This document shows positions 17,733 to 26,834 of a stretch of 64,000 bases of DNA, in pieces. The notes beneath the pieces were generated by a model. The model was not told the origin of the DNA. It saw only the letters and a list, made by a program, of their open reading frames with translations, and searched no databases. This DNA comes from Synechococcus sp. CC9311 (GTDB taxonomy: Bacteria; Cyanobacteriota; Cyanobacteriia; PCC-6307; Cyanobiaceae), in the NCBI RefSeq assembly GCF_000014585.1, contig NC_008319.1, positions 372,001 to 436,000 of the forward strand. The letters run 5' to 3'. The translations under genes and the position numbers were made by a program. How positions within the stretch are numbered: position 1 is the first letter of the stretch; the number at the start of each line of letters is the position of its first letter.

Positions 17733-18203
17733 TCAGTAGCGATAGTGGGCGAATGCTTTGTTGGCTTCGGCCATCTTGTGAGTTTCTTCCCGTTTGCGGA
17801 CGGCACTACCAGCTTCGTTGGCAGCATCCATTAATTCTCCAGCAAGCTTTTGGGCCATGCTGCGACCATTACGAGCTCTTGAGAAATTGACGAGCCAACG
17901 CAGGGCCATTGCAGTGCCCCTCTCTTGGCGCACTTCCATCGGAACTTGATAAGTAGCACCACCAACACGGCGTGCACGAACTTCTACAAGTGGAGTCGCG
18001 TTCTTGACTGCCGTTTCGAACAGTTCTACAGGATCACCACCGGTGCGTTCACCGATCATTCCAAAGGCATCCGACAAGATGCGTTGGGCGGTGGACTTTT
18101 TTCCGTGCTTCATTAAGCGGGCCACCATCATCGTGGCGAGCCGATTGTTGAATTGTGGATCCGGCAGAATCGGACGTTTGACTGCTGCGTTACGGCGAGA
18201 CAT
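17733..18203 (-). CDS. rpsG: 30S ribosomal protein S7
   Basis: 156-residue primary 16S rRNA-binding protein that nucleates the 30S head. Motifs seen: [40 protein letters not shown] and the C-terminal [18 protein letters not shown]. In E. coli S7 is the str-operon autoregulator, acting between rpsL and rpsG; whether this holds here is unknown. It is 49 bp downstream of rpsL. Confidence 0.99.
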   Translation of the reverse strand: MSRRNAAVKRPILPDPQFNNRLATMMVARLMKHGKKSTAQRILSDAFGMIGERTGGDPVELFETAVKNATPLVEVRARRVGGATYQVPMEVRQERGTAMALRWLVNFSRARNGRSMAQKLAGELMDAANEAGSAVRKREETHKMAEANKAFAHYRY

Positions 18204-18252
18204 GAACCGTTAGGAGTGGAGAAACAGGGTGAGAATTAGAAGGGAGTGTGGA

Positions 18253-18627
18253 TCACTCTTTAGGCGCCTTGGCGCCGTACTTCGAACGGGATTGACGGCG
18301 ATCCTTGACACCAGCGGTGTCCAAGGTTCCACGAATGATGTGGTAGCGAACACCGGGAAGATCCTTAACTCGCCCTCCACGAATGAGGACCACAGAGTGT
18401 TCTTGGAGGTTATGACCGATGCCACCGATGTAAGCCGTGACCTCAAACCCTGAGGTGAGGCGTACACGGGCCACTTTGCGTAGAGCCGAATTCGGCTTCT
18501 TCGGTGTAGAGGTATACACGCGGGTGCATACGCCCCGTCGCTCCGGGCAAGCCCTAAGCGCAGGAGATTTGGTTTTCGCCTTGAGGGTCTGACGCTCGTG
18601 ACGGATTAGTTGCTGGATGGTTGGCAT
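18253..18627 (-). CDS. rpsL: 30S ribosomal protein S12
   Basis: 124-residue decoding-centre protein ([79 protein letters not shown]). The wild-type KPNS segment carries the Lys linked to streptomycin sensitivity, so no streptomycin-resistance change is visible there. It is the first gene of the str operon and its leader carries a start-proximal hairpin. Confidence 0.99.
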
Positions 18628-18631
18628 CGAC

Positions 18632-18658
18632 GGTCGGGATGCGGCCGGAGACCCGACC
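18632..18658 (-). promoter_or_regulatory. Hairpin immediately before the rpsL start codon
   Basis: In the transcript GGTCGGG and CCCGACC form a perfect 7-bp GC-rich stem with a 13-nt loop ending 4 nt before the AUG. It covers the place where a ribosome binding site would be. It could be a site of autogenous or growth-rate control of the str operon; only the structure is seen. Confidence 0.55.
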
Positions 18659-18704
18659 TAGTTCGACAATCCGTCACCATACTGGTTCGTCCGACCTTTT
18701 CCTC

Positions 18705-19043
18705 TTAACAGCGGGAAAATGCGCTTCCGCATAGACAGCAACGCACGTTGTCTTGGGGGCTGATTAGGAAGCCGCCGCCACTCAAATCGCCGCGGTAATC
18801 AAGGCAAAGCCCCTCTAAGAGATGAAGCTGCTCTTCCGGAGCGTGAAGGGTGACTCCGTCCGCACGTGCCATGGCAATTCCTGCAAGGTGACCGGGGCGC
18901 AAGCGGATGACGTGTTGTTCACAACTTCCAGACACCAAGTCCAGGTGCATCAACCCTGGTGTCCCTGCTATCGCAGCCTGACGACCGAGTTCCGCCGCAG
19001 CGGAGGCGCTGATGGAGAACGTGGCGCCCATAGCCATTCGCAT
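18705..19043 (-). CDS. HesB/IscA-like (A-type Fe-S) domain protein, atypical
   Basis: 112-residue protein resembling A-type iron-sulfur carrier domains: FSISASAAAELGRQAAIAG at the start, a central beta region (MHLDLVSGSCEQHVIRL), VTLHAPEEQLHLLEGLCLDYRGDLSGGGFLISP and a Cys-rich end CCLCGSAFSRC. Canonical IscA/SufA has one internal Cys and a terminal CGCG. Here the internal Cys (GSCEQ) and a CxxC-like end are shifted, so metal binding is uncertain. The start at 19043 follows the upstream gene's stop by 10 bp; an earlier ATG would overlap that gene. Confidence 0.6.
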   Translation of the reverse strand: MRMAMGATFSISASAAAELGRQAAIAGTPGLMHLDLVSGSCEQHVIRLRPGHLAGIAMARADGVTLHAPEEQLHLLEGLCLDYRGDLSGGGFLISPQDNVRCCLCGSAFSRC

Positions 19044-19053
19044 GCTGATGGCT

Positions 19054-20778
19054 TCAGTTTGCCAGCACCATCGATCCCCCACTCACAAAGCCGAGACCGT
19101 TTTGGACGCGCGGAGTGATGCCCCGGCCTGTCATCACTGTTGTGTTGGCGATGAGCATGGTGGTGGAACCTCCCCCGTCAAGATTGAGTGCGTCAGTGAG
19201 ATCGAGCTGTCTCAGTGCAAGGCTCGTTTCAAGGAGGGTGGGATCACTGCCATTGGCGCCCTTGGCGGTGAGGAGCCAAACCCGCTCCTTGTCTTGCGCC
19301 ACAACGGTGCGAGGTGCTGAAACAGCAAGAAAACCAGGGCTAAAGCCCTCCTGTCGGCCATTCAATACAACCCTTCCGTTTTGTAGGAGAAGGGGCCCTC
19401 CACCCATCACTTGAGGGCGTTCGCCCAAGGGGTTTGAGCTGCGGATCTTGATGGTCACCGCATCTCCCACCTGGGCAGGAAGTGCGATCCCGCCTCGCGC
19501 AACGATCAGGTCTCCCTTTAAGGGCAAAGGAACGCCGCGAACGAGGGCGGATTGGTCGTACACCGCATCAACGCGTCCTTCCTTGAGCGTCAACGCTTGC
19601 TCTTCTCCACTGAGCGCGCGATATGTTGGGCCCCAGGCTCTGGTGTAGCGACTCAATCCGCGTTGGACATAGCCGCTGTTGAGCATCCCGAGAGGCCACC
19701 GCCGTCGTCCAGCAACGGTCATGTCCTGGATTAACTGAAGGCGTCCAAAGATCAGCGGGCCGTTGCGGTCCCAGCCGATCGCACCTCGGTTGAGGATTGG
19801 GCCTGAAAGCCACGTGTTGTTAAGACGAACAGCGCCAAGGGGGAGTTGTCGAACCCTGTTGAAAAAACCTCCATTCACCGCCACAAGCGCTTTGGCAGGT
19901 CGCGCCAACTGATTGAGATAGCGCAGCCCGGGCTGGGCATGGCTGGGGGCAAGCGGGCGTAAAAGCAGAGCTGAGGTGTTGTGCTGAACACTCGCTCGAT
20001 ACAGCTGTATTCGCTTGACTCCCACTTGAACCACGCGCTGATCAACAACCAACCCTTTCTTGATGAGCGCTTGCATCTCCGGGGCGAGTAGTGCGCTCTG
20101 AAAGGCTTGGACTTGACGTCGCCTTATCGCCGGCTTTGTAGAGGTGATGCCATCGAGAACGACCCGCCATGGTCCCTTCAGGGTCAAGGTCGAGAGCTTG
20201 CTGGATTGGCCCAGCAGCTTCAGCCCACCAGCCTCCTGTCGAGTTTGCAAACCAATGCTGCGCAATTGGCTTTCTTGAGCAGGAGTGACCTTCATTTGTA
20301 GAAGCAGATCATCGCCCTGGCGCTGAACGAGGGCAGGTCCACTGAGGTCCATCACAAGACGGTTGGCGCTGCCTCCTTTGCCTTGTCTGAGCGTTTTTAG
20401 ATGGGGCTTGGGAAGGTCCACCCTCAGAGAGTTCTTGGATCGGTTCACTTGAACCCCGAGTGCGTTTAACCAAGGCAGCGCATCGAGGGCGACCTCATCC
20501 CCGATCGTGCGTTGTTGCACACCACTCAAAGGCAGTTGAAAGCCATACCACTCGAGCTGTTCTCCGTCACGATTGGCTTGACGTTGAAATCCCATCTGCC
20601 CAACAAGCAAATCGAGAGGCAACCAGAGCTGCTTAGGGTTCGAGGCTCCCTGGCCTTGCCATAACCAAGAGCTCGAGGTCTCGATGCCGCCAATCGTTAG
20701 GCGATCTCCACTGAACTGGTCAGTGAGGCGTACCTCCGCAATGGTCGCTGGCGGCGGAGGTGGCATTGCTGCATCCAT
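19054..20778 (-). CDS. Phosphodiester glycosidase (NAGPA) domain protein
   Basis: 574 residues. The C-terminal half is an NAGPA-type phosphodiester glycosidase domain: VNGGFFNRVRQLPLGAV near residue 300, MGGGPLLLQNG and LNLDGGGSTTMLI near residue 540. The family hydrolyses GlcNAc-phosphodiester or related cell-envelope links; the cyanobacterial substrate is unknown. The N-terminal half resembles the copper-amine-oxidase-N/AMIN-type beta domains of envelope proteins (LWLPLDLLVGQMGF, RLVMDLSGPALV). No convincing signal peptide is seen at the chosen start. It is divergent from gltB across about 100 bp. Confidence 0.83.
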   Translation of the reverse strand: MDAAMPPPPPATIAEVRLTDQFSGDRLTIGGIETSSSWLWQGQGASNPKQLWLPLDLLVGQMGFQRQANRDGEQLEWYGFQLPLSGVQQRTIGDEVALDALPWLNALGVQVNRSKNSLRVDLPKPHLKTLRQGKGGSANRLVMDLSGPALVQRQGDDLLLQMKVTPAQESQLRSIGLQTRQEAGGLKLLGQSSKLSTLTLKGPWRVVLDGITSTKPAIRRRQVQAFQSALLAPEMQALIKKGLVVDQRVVQVGVKRIQLYRASVQHNTSALLLRPLAPSHAQPGLRYLNQLARPAKALVAVNGGFFNRVRQLPLGAVRLNNTWLSGPILNRGAIGWDRNGPLIFGRLQLIQDMTVAGRRRWPLGMLNSGYVQRGLSRYTRAWGPTYRALSGEEQALTLKEGRVDAVYDQSALVRGVPLPLKGDLIVARGGIALPAQVGDAVTIKIRSSNPLGERPQVMGGGPLLLQNGRVVLNGRQEGFSPGFLAVSAPRTVVAQDKERVWLLTAKGANGSDPTLLETSLALRQLDLTDALNLDGGGSTTMLIANTTVMTGRGITPRVQNGLGFVSGGSMVLAN

Positions 20779-20880
20779 GACTCGACGCTAGCTGGGGTGG
20801 GCGAATCCTTAGGATCCGAAATAGCTCAACCAGCTACGGAATGCGAACGCCGTTGCTGTTGTACGTCTCGACTGCAGGTT

Positions 20881-23800
20881 ATGACCCAACTCACCGGTTC
20901 CGATTGGCCCTATTGCGACAGCAGTGCACCTGCTGCGGTTGCCGGGGAGAAGGACGCATGTGGTGTTGGTTTTCTGGCACAGCTTCAGGGTGAGCGCAGT
21001 TACTGGGTGCTGCAGCAGGCCCTTCGTGGTTTGGGGTGCATGGAGCACAGGGGTGGCTGTGGTGGTGATGGGGACTCCGGAGATGGAGCAGGAGTTTTGT
21101 GCGAAATCCCCTGGGACTACTTAAGAGCGATTTGGCCAGAAGCCGCGAATGGCAACGGTCTCGGCATGATGTTTCTGCCCAAAGATCCCAGTCTCCGTGC
21201 CGAAGTTCAGCGATTTTGTGATCAAGAGGCACAATCCCTTGGTCTGATGTCTATTGGATGGCGTGAGGTTCCAATCGACTCAGCGGTGCTTGGCCCGCTT
21301 GCGCGTGAGACGGCACCCGTCATTCAACAGTGGTTAGTCCAGAGAGATGTTGATGCCGATGCTCTCGAATCCCTGCTGTTGCGCCTGCGACGTCGCGTTG
21401 GAGCCAGGGTTCGCAAGGAATTTGGAGCCGAGGGCGCGCGGGAATTTTATGTCGCGTCCCTGAGTGGTCGAACCGTTGTCTACAAGGGAATGGTCCGCTC
21501 CGAGGTTCTCGCCCAGTACTACGCCGATTTGCGTGACCCTCGCTTTGCTGTGAGTTTTGCGGTCTATCACCGCCGTTTCAGCACGAATACGCTTCCTCGC
21601 TGGCCGTTGGCTCAGCCGATGCGCCTCTTGGGTCACAACGGTGAAATCAATACTTTGTTGGGCAATCTCAACTGGGCTAAGGCATCAGAAGCTGGCCTGG
21701 AAGACGTGTGGGGTGACGCTGCAGCCGACTTGATACCGGTTGTGAATCCCGATTTCAGCGACTCGGCCAATCTCGATGCCACGCTCGAGCTGATGGTGCG
21801 CAGTGGCCGCTCAATCACCGACAGCTTGATCACTTTGGTTCCGGAAGCATTCCGCAATCAGCCTGATCTTGAAAGCCGTCCTGATGTCACGGCGATGTAT
21901 GAATTCAATGCCGGGATTCAAGAGCCATGGGATGGCCCAGCGTTGTTGGTGTTTGCCGATGGGAAGCGCGTGGGCGCGACCTTGGATCGCAATGGGCTCA
22001 GACCTGCGCGTTGGTGCACAACGGCTGATGGGTTCGTGATCATGGGCTCCGAGACCGGAGTGGTGGATCTCAGCGGAAAGACTGTCGTTGAAAAAGGGCG
22101 CTTAGGCCCAGGTCAGATGGTGGCCGTAGATCTTGAGCGCGGAGAGCTGTTGACCAATTGGGCGGTGAAGGAAGATGCGGCCCAACGTTTTCCCTATGGC
22201 GATTGGTTGAAGCAGCATCGCCGCTCGGTTTCTGCACAGCCTTGGACGCAGGATTGCCAAATCAGTGAGCTTGATTTGCTGCGCTTGCAGACAGCGATGG
22301 GCTTCACAGCAGAAGATCTTGACCTTGTGATCGAGGACATGGCAGGTCTTGGCAAAGAGCCCACCTATTGCATGGGTGATGACATCCCCTTAGCGGTGCT
22401 CTCCGACAAGCCCCATCTTCTCTACGACTATTTCAAACAGCGATTTGCGCAAGTCACCAATCCACCGATTGATCCGCTGAGAGAAAAATTGGTGATGAGT
22501 TTGGAGATGCACTTGGGGCAGAGGCGGCCTGCTGTGAAGCCTCAGGCCGCGGCCGCAGCATTGATTCACCTCGACACTCCAGTGCTCAATGAGGCGGAGC
22601 TCAGTGCTCTGTCAGACCAAGGGCTAGCGGTGCGATCCCTCTCTACCCAGGTTGCTGTTGAAGCCTGTGCCGGTGGGCTGCAGTCGGCCGTCGATGCCCT
22701 CTGCTTGAAAGCGGAAGATGCGGTTCGCAAAGGCGCTCAGGTTTTGGTGCTGTCGGACCGGGTGAATGCTGAGGAACAGCCTGCGGAACTGATGGCCACC
22801 ACTGTGGCGATGCCGGCTCTATTGGCGGTGGGAGCGGTGCATCACCACCTGTTGCGCCAGAAGTTGAGACTCCACTGTTCGCTGGTTTCGGAGACAGCCC
22901 AGTGCTGGAGCACCCACCACATGGCTTGTCTGATTGGTTACGGCGCCAGTGCTGTTTGTCCATGGCTCACCTGGGAGACGACGCGCCATTGGCTCGCTCA
23001 TCCCAAGACCCAGAAGCGGATCGAACAAGGCAAGTTGCAACCTTTGGATGCCAATAAGGCCCAGGCGAATGTGCGCTTATCCCTTGAGAACGGGCTCCGC
23101 AAGATCCTCTCCAAAATCGGTATTTCGCTCCTGGCGAGCTATCACGGTGCACAAATTTTTGAGGCCATCGGGCTAGGTGCCGATGTGATTCAAAAGGCTT
23201 TCGCGGGGACGACCAGCCGAGTCGCTGGGATGACCCTTCTAGAGCTCGCGAATGAAACGCTCTCATTGCATGCCAAAGCTTTCCCTGAGCTGAATCGGAG
23301 CAAGCTTGAGTTCATGGGTTTTGTGCAATACCGCACGGGCGGTGAGTATCACCTCAACAGCCCTGAGATGTCGAAGGCTCTCCACAGTGCAGTCAAAGCT
23401 GGTCCTGGTTACGACCATTTCTCCACTTACAAAACCCTGCTGGAAAACAGGCCAGTCACCGCTCTTCGCGATTTGCTGGAGTTCAAGCTGGCGGCGACGC
23501 CATTGCCGCTGGATCAGGTGGAGAGTGCCGAAAGCCTGTGCACTCGCTTCTGTACTGGTGGCATGAGTTTGGGAGCGCTCTCAAGAGAAGCCCATGAGGT
23601 ATTGGCCGTCGCCATGAACCGTATTGGTGGAAAGAGCAATAGCGGAGAGGGTGGTGAGGATCCGATTCGTTTTCAGATTCTTAAGGATGTGGATGGAGAC
23701 GGGCGATCATCGTCGTTCCCCAGCATCGGTGGGCTGAGAAATGGCGACACTGCCTGCTCAGCGATTAAGCAGATTGCCTCGGGTCGGTTTGGGGTGACAG

Positions 23801-25479
23801 CGGAGTATTTGCGCAGCGGTAAGCAACTTGAGATCAAGGTGGCTCAGGGGGCTAAGCCTGGTGAAGGCGGTCAACTGCCTGGGCCAAAGGTGGATGAGTA
23901 CATCGCTGGGCTGCGTAACAGCAAGGCTGGAGTGGCGTTGATTTCGCCGCCGCCCCACCACGACATCTATTCCATTGAAGATCTGGCTCAACTCATCCAC
24001 GATTTGCACCAGGTGCATCCCAAAGCCCCTGTCAGTGTGAAGTTGGTTGCTGAAATTGGGATCGGGACGATCGCGGCTGGTGTGGCGAAGGCCAATGCCG
24101 ATGTGATCCAGATTTCTGGTCACGATGGCGGCACGGGTGCCTCACCGCTGAGCTCGATCAAGCACGCTGGCAGTCCCTGGGAGCTGGGCCTGACCGAAGT
24201 GCATCGGTCTTTGCTGGAGAACGGATTGCGTGATCGCGTCTTGCTCCGAGCCGATGGCGGTCTCAAGACCGGCTGGGATGTTGTGGTCGCGGCCCTTCTC
24301 GGGGCCGAAGAATATGGCTTTGGGTCCGTTGCGATGATTGCTGAGGGCTGCATCATGGCCCGCGTTTGTCACACCAATAACTGCCCAGTCGGTGTGGCTA
24401 CCCAGAAAGCAGCCCTTCGCAAACGCTTCACCGGTGTGCCCGAACATGTGGTGAATTTCTTCTGGTACGTAGCGGAAGAGGTTCGTCAATTGATGAGTGT
24501 TTTGGGAGTCGCTCGTCTGGAAGATTTGATTGGACGCAGCGATCTTCTCCAGCCGCGTTCAGTTGAGCTTGAGAAGACCAAATGTGTCGATCTCTCCAGC
24601 TTGTTAGCTCCAGTCGGAGACGCCAACGACCGCTCCTGGCTCAAGCACAGCAGTGAAGCCCATGGAAACGGTCCGATCCTTGAAGATCATCTCCTTGCTG
24701 ATGCCGATTTCATGGATGCTGTCGAGAACCATGGCTCACTTAGCCGCACGATCGAGATCGTCAACACCGATCGCAGTGTTGGTGCACGGTTCGCGGGAGA
24801 AATTGCTCAGCGCCATGGGAATCGTGGCTTTAAAGGTCAGCTGAATCTGAACTTTCGCGGAGCCGCCGGCCAAAGCTTTGCGGCATTCCTTGTGCAGGGC
24901 ATGACGATGCGCTTGGAGGGAGAAGCCAACGATTACGTCGGCAAAGGAATGAACAGTGGCCGGATCAGTCTTGTCCCGGATGATGGTGTGGCGAATCCCG
25001 GCGATCAGGTGATTCTTGGCAACACCTGTCTTTACGGAGCCACTGGAGGTGAGCTTTTTGCAAATGGTCGGGCTGGAGAACGCTTTGGCGTTCGCAACAG
25101 CGGAGCCCGTGCCGTGGTGGAGGGAGCAGGAGACCACTGCTGCGAGTACATGACCGGAGGCGTGATTGTGGTACTGGGAGGCACCGGTCGCAATGTGGGT
25201 GCCGGTATGACCGGGGGTGTGGCGTTCTTATTGGATGAGGCGGGAGGTGTAAAGGCCCGCGTGAATCCTGAAATCGTCGAGGTGGTCGGCATCACCACCC
25301 CACAACAGGAGTCCTTGCTGAAATCACTGCTTGAGGCTCATGTGAGCACCACCTCCAGTGAGAAGGCCAAGGCTTTGCTTGCGGATTGGACGAACGCCAA
25401 GTCGTCGTTCAAGTTGTTGGTGCCCCCAAGTGAGCGTGCTGCGATGGGGCTTGAAGCACGTGAGGTCGTGGCCGCCTGA
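20881..25479 (+). CDS. gltB: Ferredoxin-dependent glutamate synthase
   Basis: Converts glutamine and 2-oxoglutarate to two glutamates, the second half of the GS-GOGAT cycle. From the ATG at 20881 the protein has 1532 residues. A 26-residue propeptide precedes the catalytic Cys27 of the class II amidotransferase domain (KDACGVGFLAQ). Central and FMN-binding domains follow (GGKSNSGEGGEDP, QISGHDGGTGASPLSSIKHAG). The 3Fe-4S cysteines lie in CIMARVCHTNNCPVG, and the C-terminal GXGXG beta-helix domain is complete. No gltD is adjacent, consistent with the plastid-type ferredoxin-dependent enzyme (also called glsF). An upstream in-frame GTG (20797) adds 28 unlikely residues. Confidence 0.97.
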   Translation: MTQLTGSDWPYCDSSAPAAVAGEKDACGVGFLAQLQGERSYWVLQQALRGLGCMEHRGGCGGDGDSGDGAGVLCEIPWDYLRAIWPEAANGNGLGMMFLPKDPSLRAEVQRFCDQEAQSLGLMSIGWREVPIDSAVLGPLARETAPVIQQWLVQRDVDADALESLLLRLRRRVGARVRKEFGAEGAREFYVASLSGRTVVYKGMVRSEVLAQYYADLRDPRFAVSFAVYHRRFSTNTLPRWPLAQPMRLLGHNGEINTLLGNLNWAKASEAGLEDVWGDAAADLIPVVNPDFSDSANLDATLELMVRSGRSITDSLITLVPEAFRNQPDLESRPDVTAMYEFNAGIQEPWDGPALLVFADGKRVGATLDRNGLRPARWCTTADGFVIMGSETGVVDLSGKTVVEKGRLGPGQMVAVDLERGELLTNWAVKEDAAQRFPYGDWLKQHRRSVSAQPWTQDCQISELDLLRLQTAMGFTAEDLDLVIEDMAGLGKEPTYCMGDDIPLAVLSDKPHLLYDYFKQRFAQVTNPPIDPLREKLVMSLEMHLGQRRPAVKPQAAAAALIHLDTPVLNEAELSALSDQGLAVRSLSTQVAVEACAGGLQSAVDALCLKAEDAVRKGAQVLVLSDRVNAEEQPAELMATTVAMPALLAVGAVHHHLLRQKLRLHCSLVSETAQCWSTHHMACLIGYGASAVCPWLTWETTRHWLAHPKTQKRIEQGKLQPLDANKAQANVRLSLENGLRKILSKIGISLLASYHGAQIFEAIGLGADVIQKAFAGTTSRVAGMTLLELANETLSLHAKAFPELNRSKLEFMGFVQYRTGGEYHLNSPEMSKALHSAVKAGPGYDHFSTYKTLLENRPVTALRDLLEFKLAATPLPLDQVESAESLCTRFCTGGMSLGALSREAHEVLAVAMNRIGGKSNSGEGGEDPIRFQILKDVDGDGRSSSFPSIGGLRNGDTACSAIKQIASGRFGVTAEYLRSGKQLEIKVAQGAKPGEGGQLPGPKVDEYIAGLRNSKAGVALISPPPHHDIYSIEDLAQLIHDLHQVHPKAPVSVKLVAEIGIGTIAAGVAKANADVIQISGHDGGTGASPLSSIKHAGSPWELGLTEVHRSLLENGLRDRVLLRADGGLKTGWDVVVAALLGAEEYGFGSVAMIAEGCIMARVCHTNNCPVGVATQKAALRKRFTGVPEHVVNFFWYVAEEVRQLMSVLGVARLEDLIGRSDLLQPRSVELEKTKCVDLSSLLAPVGDANDRSWLKHSSEAHGNGPILEDHLLADADFMDAVENHGSLSRTIEIVNTDRSVGARFAGEIAQRHGNRGFKGQLNLNFRGAAGQSFAAFLVQGMTMRLEGEANDYVGKGMNSGRISLVPDDGVANPGDQVILGNTCLYGATGGELFANGRAGERFGVRNSGARAVVEGAGDHCCEYMTGGVIVVLGGTGRNVGAGMTGGVAFLLDEAGGVKARVNPEIVEVVGITTPQQESLLKSLLEAHVSTTSSEKAKALLADWTNAKSSFKLLVPPSERAAMGLEAREVVAA

Positions 25480-25494
25480 GACCTCCTCTTCGCT

Positions 25495-25803
25495 ATGCCC
25501 TGGTTCATCAAGCAGGAAACATTCACCGATGCGATGACATCGTTATCAGCTGAGGAGCGTCGCATTCATTGCAATGACCACCGCCGTTGGGTTGAAGCTC
25601 AGCGGCGCGCAGGGCTTGCCATGGCCAGCGGTTTCCTTGTGGATGATCAACACAAGCCAGGTGGGGGTGGCTTATTGGTCTTCGAGGCCGAAAGCTTCGA
25701 GGCAGCCAAAGCGTTCATTGCTGCCGATCCAATGATTTCTAGAAATCTGGTGGATTGGACGCTGCACGAATGGAAGCCGGTGGAGGGAAGTCTTCAGGCT
25801 TAG
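25495..25803 (+). CDS. YciI-like protein
   Basis: 102-residue protein with the YciI/DUF2249-like ferredoxin-fold pattern: MPWFIKQETF strand, a conserved His region (HCNDHRRWVEAQRRAG), GGGGLLVFEAESFEAAKAFIAADP and a closing VDWTLHEWKPV. The biochemical role is unknown; the family is related to polyketide-cyclase-like enzymes and typically has His-Asp residues. It starts 16 bp after gltB and is probably co-transcribed with it. It is convergent with lipA. Confidence 0.85.
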   Translation: MPWFIKQETFTDAMTSLSAEERRIHCNDHRRWVEAQRRAGLAMASGFLVDDQHKPGGGGLLVFEAESFEAAKAFIAADPMISRNLVDWTLHEWKPVEGSLQA

Positions 25804-25848
25804 TTCAGGCCTGGTGACTCCTGCTCTTGGTATTGAGCTGGAGTGTGT

Positions 25849-26727
25849 TCAGCGAGGATGAATGGTCATTAGTTTCTGCACTTCCCCTGCGTGGTAACTG
25901 CTGCGCGTAAGCGGAGTGCTGACCACTTGGAGAAATCCAAGTTCTTGTTCGCCCTTGAGGCGGTAGCTCTCGAACTGCTCCGGAGTGACGAACCGGTCCA
26001 CCCGCAGGTGTTTGGGGCCTGGAGATAGGTATTGGCCAATGGTGACGATGTCAACTCGGTGCTCTCTTAGATCGCGAAGCACCTCGATCACTTCTGAGTC
26101 GCTTTCGCCGAGACCCACCATCAGTCCCGACTTGCTGTAAGCCCGAGACCAGCCATCGCGAACCCGTTTGAGAAGTTCAAGGGAGCGTTCGTAAACCCCC
26201 TGTGGACGCGCTTGGCGATACAGCCGCGGCACCGTTTCAATGTTGTGATTGAGCACATGGGGTGATGCCTCCATCACCGTGGCTAGCGCATCCCAATTGC
26301 CACAGAAATCGGGAATGAGCAGCTCAATCGTGGTGAGCGGCGAGTGTTGCTTCACCTGCTCGATGCAGGCCACGAACTGAGACGCCCCTCCGTCCTCTAG
26401 GTCGTCACGGTTCACTGATGTGATCACGACGTGTTTAAGCCCAAGCCGGGATACCGCCTCCCCGAGCCGTTGGGGTTCTGTTGGATCAAGGGCGCGGACG
26501 CTCTTGTCGAAGTCGATATCGCAGTAGGGACAGGCGCGGGTGCATCCGGGCCCCATGATCAGGAACGTCGCGGTCCCTCCGGCAAAGCATTCGCCGATAT
26601 TCGGGCAGCTTGCCTCCTGGCAAACGGTGTTCAACTTGAGGTCCAGCAGCAGGTCGGCCACCTCGCCAATGCGCTCGCGCTGGGGGGCTTTGACGCGCAA
26701 CCAGTCAGGTTTCTGAATGGACGTCAT
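25849..26727 (-). CDS. lipA: Lipoyl synthase
   Basis: Radical SAM enzyme that inserts two sulfurs into octanoyl groups on lipoyl domains. 292 residues with the auxiliary-cluster motif [12 protein letters not shown] and the SAM-cluster motif CTRACPYC, then [14 protein letters not shown] and [20 protein letters not shown]. The C-terminal serine-rich RSSYHAGE supplies the conserved cluster-ligating Ser. It ends convergent with the YciI gene and starts near a divergent tRNA-Pro. Marine cyanobacteria can hold a second lipA; which copy this is cannot be told. Confidence 0.97.
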   Translation of the reverse strand: MTSIQKPDWLRVKAPQRERIGEVADLLLDLKLNTVCQEASCPNIGECFAGGTATFLIMGPGCTRACPYCDIDFDKSVRALDPTEPQRLGEAVSRLGLKHVVITSVNRDDLEDGGASQFVACIEQVKQHSPLTTIELLIPDFCGNWDALATVMEASPHVLNHNIETVPRLYRQARPQGVYERSLELLKRVRDGWSRAYSKSGLMVGLGESDSEVIEVLRDLREHRVDIVTIGQYLSPGPKHLRVDRFVTPEQFESYRLKGEQELGFLQVVSTPLTRSSYHAGEVQKLMTIHPR

Positions 26728-26745
26728 CTTTTAAAGTCGCCTCAT

Positions 26746-26819
26746 CGGGATGTAGCGCAGCTTGGTAGCGCACTTCGTTCGGGACGAAGGGGCCGCAGGT
26801 TCGAATCCTGTCATCCCGA
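26746..26819 (+). tRNA. tRNA-Pro (anticodon CGG)
   Basis: 74-nt cloverleaf. The acceptor stem is CGGGATG/CATCCCG with discriminator A; the anticodon arm CTTCG-TTCGGGA-CGAAG gives anticodon CGG for codon CCG; the T arm contains GGTTCGAATCC. No 3' CCA is encoded, as usual in cyanobacteria. It lies between lipA and the cbiG-cobJ gene. Confidence 0.97.
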
Positions 26820-26834
26820 CTCTATGAGTTGCGC

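Noticed and set aside
20779-20880. NtcA box or glutamine riboswitch before gltB
   Set aside because: No GTA-N8-TAC and no recognisable glutamine-aptamer consensus in the 100-bp region.
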